Assembly: GCF_928381505.1 (NCBI RefSeq)
Contig: NZ_CAKMSJ010000002.1
Location: 1 to 64,000 of the forward strand
Length of the DNA: 64,000 bases
Reading direction: 5' to 3'
Source of the DNA: Rothia endophytica
GTDB lineage: Bacteria > Actinomycetota > Actinomycetes > Actinomycetales > Micrococcaceae
In this document: positions 60,621 through 64,000 of the stretch, in pieces
How positions within the stretch are numbered: the first letter of the stretch is position 1
How the letters are laid out: each line of letters begins with the position of its first letter
Position numbers and translations under genes: made by a program
Notes under the pieces: model-generated
The model's database searches: none
What the model was told of the DNA's origin: nothing
What the model saw: only the letters and a program-made list of their open reading frames with translations

Positions 60621-62726
60621 TTGTCAGAAAAAACTTTGTTGCCCAATCCCACCCGCCGTTTTCTGCCCATGTGGAATCACGTCAAGGGTAAGCGCTCCGC
60701 CGTTACCTGTGCCCTTAAATGCAACAACGCTTGCCTGGAGCCTGATGCTAACTGCTCAAGCAACAGCTACTTCAAGGACATCCTCGAGAGCACGATCTCG
60801 CGCAGAGCTGCTTTGGGAGTAACCGCCGGGGCAGCCGTCGTGATTGGCACTGAGAGCTTCGCCCCTCAAGCTGCTGAAGCTGCTTCTCATAACCCAAATT
60901 GCTGGGGCCGCGGCAAATCTTGGTCTAACTTCAACTTCAAGCCCATTGCCCCCGTGCCCTCAGACGTCGACGAGTTCACCGTGCCAAACGGCTTCAAATG
61001 GGAGCCCATCATCCGCTGGGGGGACCCCCTTTTCTCACACGCGCCAGCCTTTGACCCCTACAACCAAACCGAAGAAGCCCAGGCTCTCCAGTTCGGCTAC
61101 AACAACGACTACCTAGCCGTCATCCCTGATGCCCACAATCCTTTACGCGGTGTGCTGGTCTGCAACCACGAGTACATCAACGAACAAAACATGTACCCAG
61201 CCGACCTGTTTTCGGTTGACCCCTACGCCATTGCCCGTATTTCAATGATGGCTCAGGGGCTGTCTGTTGTTGAGCTGACCCGCAAGAAGGTTGGTTCACC
61301 CTGGACCTACGTGGTAGACGGCGCTCGCAACCGCCGCGTCACTACAGATACTCCTTTCACCCTGGTTGGCCCCGCTGCAGGTTCTGATCTGCTCAAAACT
61401 GTGGCTGACCCGACCGGCACCGTGGTCCTCGGTACCAACAACAACTGCTCTGGCGGTTACACGCCTTGGGGCACCGTATTGTCAGGTGAAGAGAACTTCG
61501 ATAGCTACTTCGTTGGGCAGAGCACCGAGCGTTTCAAGCGGTACACCATTAAAAACCAGCCCTCACCTCATGGCTGGGAAGACGTTGACCCCCGCTTCAA
61601 CACCAACAACCCAGGTTATGAAAATGAAGCTAACCGCTTTGGTTACATTGTTGAGCTAGACCCACAGGATCCGAACGCAGCTCCCCGCAAGCACACCGCC
61701 CTGGGGCGCTTCAAGCACGAGGGCGCCAACATCCACGTTGACCCCGTCACTGGCCGGGTTGCCGCTTACATGGGGGATGACGCCAGGTTTGAGTACATCT
61801 ACAAGTTCGTTTCCCGCGACCGTTACATCGAGGGCAACAAGGCGCACAACATGACCCTGCTAGAAAATGGCTCACTGTATGTTGCTGTTTTCACCGGTAA
61901 TTCAGAGACGGAAATCGATGGTAGCGGTACCGTTCCCGCTGATGGAAGCTTTGACGGGACTGGACGCTGGGTGCAACTGACCGATGGTAACCGCTCGCTG
62001 GTTCCGGGTATGAGCATTGAAGAGGTGCTGGTCTTTACCCGCCAGGCAGCTGACCTTATGGGGGCAACCAAGATGGACCGCCCCGAGGACGTCGAGCCCT
62101 CACCGATCACCGGTAAAATCTATGCAGCTCTCACTAACAACAACCAGCGTGGTGCAGCGGGCCAGGCAGCAGTTGACGAAACTAACCCCCGCAACAATAA
62201 CCGTTCAGGTCACGTCATTGAAATGACGGAGAACGGCAATACTGTTGAAGCCATCAGCTTCACCTGGAATCTTCTGCTGGTCTGCGGTGACCCTCAGGGC
62301 GATGAGCCGGTCTATTTCTCGGGTTTCGACCCTGCTAAGGTTTCCCCAATCTCCTGCCCAGATAACGTCGCCTTTGACTCAAAGGGTAACCTCTGGATCT
62401 CAACCGATGGCGCACCAGACAAAATTCAGAAGAATGATGGTCTTTTCCGCGTCGGTCTGGACGGGGTCAACCGCGGTAACGTTGAGCAATTCCTCTCGGT
62501 TCCTGTAGAGGCAGAAACCTGTGGGCCCGTCATCGCTGATCAGGAGAATATGGTGTACGTGGCGGTTCAGCACCCGGGTGAGGACGGTAGCTTCGATCAG
62601 CCGCACTCCTACTTCCCGGACTACGTGCCCAGCGGCAACCAAGGTAAGAAGAGCAACGTGGCTCGCAACCACGGAACGGTTGCTCTGCCCCGCCCGTCCA
62701 TCGTCCAGGTCTACAAGCACGGATAA
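60621..62726 (+). CDS. phoX: PhoX-type secreted alkaline phosphatase (DUF839)
   Basis: 701 residues. A Tat signal with twin arginines at 61-62 (SRRAALGVTAGAAVV) after a long N-region, as in PhoX. Conserved GVLVCNHEYINE, VVELTRKKVG, GTVLSGEENFDSYF, HEGANIHVDPVTGRVAAYMGDD and DNVAFDSKGNLWISTDG are typical of the calcium/iron-dependent PhoX family. It hydrolyses phosphate esters outside the membrane. TTG start with GAAGGAAG upstream. Confidence 0.9.
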   Translation: MSEKTLLPNPTRRFLPMWNHVKGKRSAVTCALKCNNACLEPDANCSSNSYFKDILESTISRRAALGVTAGAAVVIGTESFAPQAAEAASHNPNCWGRGKSWSNFNFKPIAPVPSDVDEFTVPNGFKWEPIIRWGDPLFSHAPAFDPYNQTEEAQALQFGYNNDYLAVIPDAHNPLRGVLVCNHEYINEQNMYPADLFSVDPYAIARISMMAQGLSVVELTRKKVGSPWTYVVDGARNRRVTTDTPFTLVGPAAGSDLLKTVADPTGTVVLGTNNNCSGGYTPWGTVLSGEENFDSYFVGQSTERFKRYTIKNQPSPHGWEDVDPRFNTNNPGYENEANRFGYIVELDPQDPNAAPRKHTALGRFKHEGANIHVDPVTGRVAAYMGDDARFEYIYKFVSRDRYIEGNKAHNMTLLENGSLYVAVFTGNSETEIDGSGTVPADGSFDGTGRWVQLTDGNRSLVPGMSIEEVLVFTRQAADLMGATKMDRPEDVEPSPITGKIYAALTNNNQRGAAGQAAVDETNPRNNNRSGHVIEMTENGNTVEAISFTWNLLLVCGDPQGDEPVYFSGFDPAKVSPISCPDNVAFDSKGNLWISTDGAPDKIQKNDGLFRVGLDGVNRGNVEQFLSVPVEAETCGPVIADQENMVYVAVQHPGEDGSFDQPHSYFPDYVPSGNQGKKSNVARNHGTVALPRPSIVQVYKHG

Positions 62727-62775
62727 CGCCAATCGCAGCAGCAACTAGGCTGCTGTGAAACTCACTTTCAGCCAG

Positions 62776-62810
62776 CGATGGGCTCCACTCATCAGAAGTG
62801 GGGTCCATCG
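62776..62810. terminator. convergent terminator phoX / acyl-CoA ligase
   Basis: CGATGGGCTCCACT (62776-62789) and AGTGGGGTCCATCG (62797-62810) pair at 12 of 14 positions. Confidence 0.7.
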
Positions 62811-62846
62811 TTAGTTTGCGTCAGTTATTAGGACTGCCCAAGATTT

Positions 62847-64000
62847 TTACTTTGAGGCTTCTCCATCGCTACCCAGCTGTGGGGTTTCACCTGGAGCTTC
62901 AGCTGAAGTTTGGGTTTCATGAGTGGTTTCGTCGGTCTTCGAACCACGAGCCTGCTGCAACTTGTCAGCTAGTTCGTGCAGTTTCTGCCCCTGGACCTCG
63001 GTGAATTCCTGCAGCTTATGGCCCTGGTCTGCTTTGAACTCCTCCCACTTGACGCTCTGCTCAGCGCGTAGTTCCTGCATACGTTCAGCAGTCTGGGCAG
63101 CTGTTTCAGTGACAGTGGTCTTAGTCCGGTTGTAGATGTCTTCAACGTAGGTATTGAAGTCAGCCAAAACCTGCTTGCGGCGGACCTTCATGGAGGGGGT
63201 CAAATGTCCATCGGCTTCGGTGAAGTCCTTGTCGATGATGCGGAATTCGCGGATTGATTCAGCCTTAGAAACAAAAGCGTTAGCCTCGTCAATGAACTTC
63301 TGTATGGATTCCCGAACACGGGGGTGAATGGACGCTTCTTTGGGGGTCAGCGTACGCGGTAGCCCAATGCGTTCTAGTTCATCTGGCAGGACGTCGGGAT
63401 CAAGCGTGATAAGTGCTGCGATGAAGGGTTTTTCATCGCCTACCAGCATGGCCTGGGATACGAATGGTGCCTGCCGCAGTCTGTCCTCAGCGGGGACCGG
63501 CATAACGTTCTTGCCGCCAGCAGTCACAATCATTTCCTTCTTGCGACCGGTGATGGTGATCTTGCCATTATCTGAAATTCGTGCGAGGTCACCGGTGCGG
63601 AACCATCCATCATCAGTAAAGGCAAGGGCGTTTTCCTCTGGATTGTCGAGGTAGCCAGAAATCAGACCGACGCCCTTGAACTCTAGTTCGCCGTCCTCTG
63701 CCAGGCGTGCAGAGCCGCCGGGGATCAGGGTACCCACGTTGCCAATCTCAAAGTCTCGGATACGGCCTACTGCCAGGGGCGCGGTGGTTTCGGTTAGGCC
63801 GTAGCCTTCTACTACCTCAATACCAACGGCATGGTAAAAATGACCGTAGTGAGGTGCTAGCCGGCTGCCGCCTGATACGGCAAACCTAACTTTTCCTCCC
63901 ATGGCAGCGCGCAGTTTGGAGTAAACCAGCTTGTCGTAGAAGCGGTGTTGCAGCGCCAGCTTTTTAGTCATTTCACCGGCAATTTTTGCCTGGGACCACT
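62847..64000 (-). CDS. long-chain acyl-CoA synthetase (partial, cut by window edge)
   Basis: At least 383 residues; the frame stays open through 64000, so the N-terminal half is outside. Visible: SGGSRLAPHYGHFYHAVGIEVVEGYGLTETT, GDLARISDNGKITITGRKKEMIVTAGGKNV, and ACSL-type ends, as in FadD15. It activates fatty acids. The last roughly 100 residues form an unusual charged Gln/Glu-rich coiled-coil-like tail (MQELRAEQSVKWEEF, VQGQKLHELADKLQQARGS) not expected in the enzyme core. Confidence 0.88.
   Translation of the reverse strand, partial: WSQAKIAGEMTKKLALQHRFYDKLVYSKLRAAMGGKVRFAVSGGSRLAPHYGHFYHAVGIEVVEGYGLTETTAPLAVGRIRDFEIGNVGTLIPGGSARLAEDGELEFKGVGLISGYLDNPEENALAFTDDGWFRTGDLARISDNGKITITGRKKEMIVTAGGKNVMPVPAEDRLRQAPFVSQAMLVGDEKPFIAALITLDPDVLPDELERIGLPRTLTPKEASIHPRVRESIQKFIDEANAFVSKAESIREFRIIDKDFTEADGHLTPSMKVRRKQVLADFNTYVEDIYNRTKTTVTETAAQTAERMQELRAEQSVKWEEFKADQGHKLQEFTEVQGQKLHELADKLQQARGSKTDETTHETQTSAEAPGETPQLGSDGEASK

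Overview
The window is about 64 kb of chromosome from a moderately GC-rich actinobacterium, most likely a Micrococcaceae member of the genus Rothia or a close relative. The reasons are the gene order (the block from a TPR protein through HAD phosphatase, tlyA, nadK, recN, NUDIX, xerD, parA, scpA, scpB, pseudouridine synthase, cmk and der, which parallels Mycobacterium tuberculosis Rv1691-Rv1713), a second conserved block gcvH-garA-ftsR-merR (parallel to Rv1826-Rv1830), a mycothione reductase (mycothiol is actinobacterial), and frequent GTG/TTG and leaderless starts. The genus call is inference from overall impression; the actinobacterial call is firm.

Layout. 1-365: 3' end of a 23S rRNA gene, 5S rRNA and terminator. 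614-8815: housekeeping block (RGG/TPR protein, G3P-phosphatase-like HAD, small ORF, tlyA, nadK, recN, NUDIX, xerD), mostly overlapping genes. 8878-15443: methylcitrate-cycle locus inserted in that block: prpR-prpD-prpB-prpC on the minus strand, divergent from prpE, with TTGTATAC operators between them. 15674-23013: parA, scpA, scpB, rluB, tyrA, cmk, der. 23240-27512: tRNA-Pro followed by accessory genes: a GH16-like protein without signal peptide, a 91-nt nested palindrome, a truncated AbiEi-like gene, and a secreted ExeM/NucH-type nuclease with three SLH repeats. 28027-37289: lactate permease, methyltransferase, a CYP152 peroxygenase P450, a four-gene minus-strand operon of alkylation repair (ogt-alkB-tag) plus an alpha/beta-hydrolase, an alcohol dehydrogenase remnant, an ArsC-like protein and an rRNA methyltransferase. 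37363-42729: glpD-glpF-glpK with a divergent SorC regulator. 42743-45484: a decaying accessory patch (unknown ORF, stop-interrupted membrane miniprotein, phosphatidylcholine synthase, broken beta-propeller gene). 45534-51017: LysR regulator plus unknown membrane protein, divergent from putA. 51267-54812: gcvH, garA, two MerR regulators, orphan ParA. 55103-64000: pyruvate carboxylase, small membrane protein, mycothione reductase, PhoX phosphatase, and a long-chain acyl-CoA ligase cut by the right edge.

Functionally the catabolic loci fit together: propionate (prp), lactate (lldP), glycerol (glp) and proline (putA) uptake and oxidation feed the TCA cycle, with pyruvate carboxylase as anaplerosis. 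No CRISPR array, prophage, complete insertion sequence or obvious defence island was seen. The items most worth a second look are the CYP152 P450 carrying an OleT-type histidine (possible terminal-alkene former), the two very long intergenic palindromes, the repeated AGGACGCC-stem hairpins, and the SLH-anchored nuclease.
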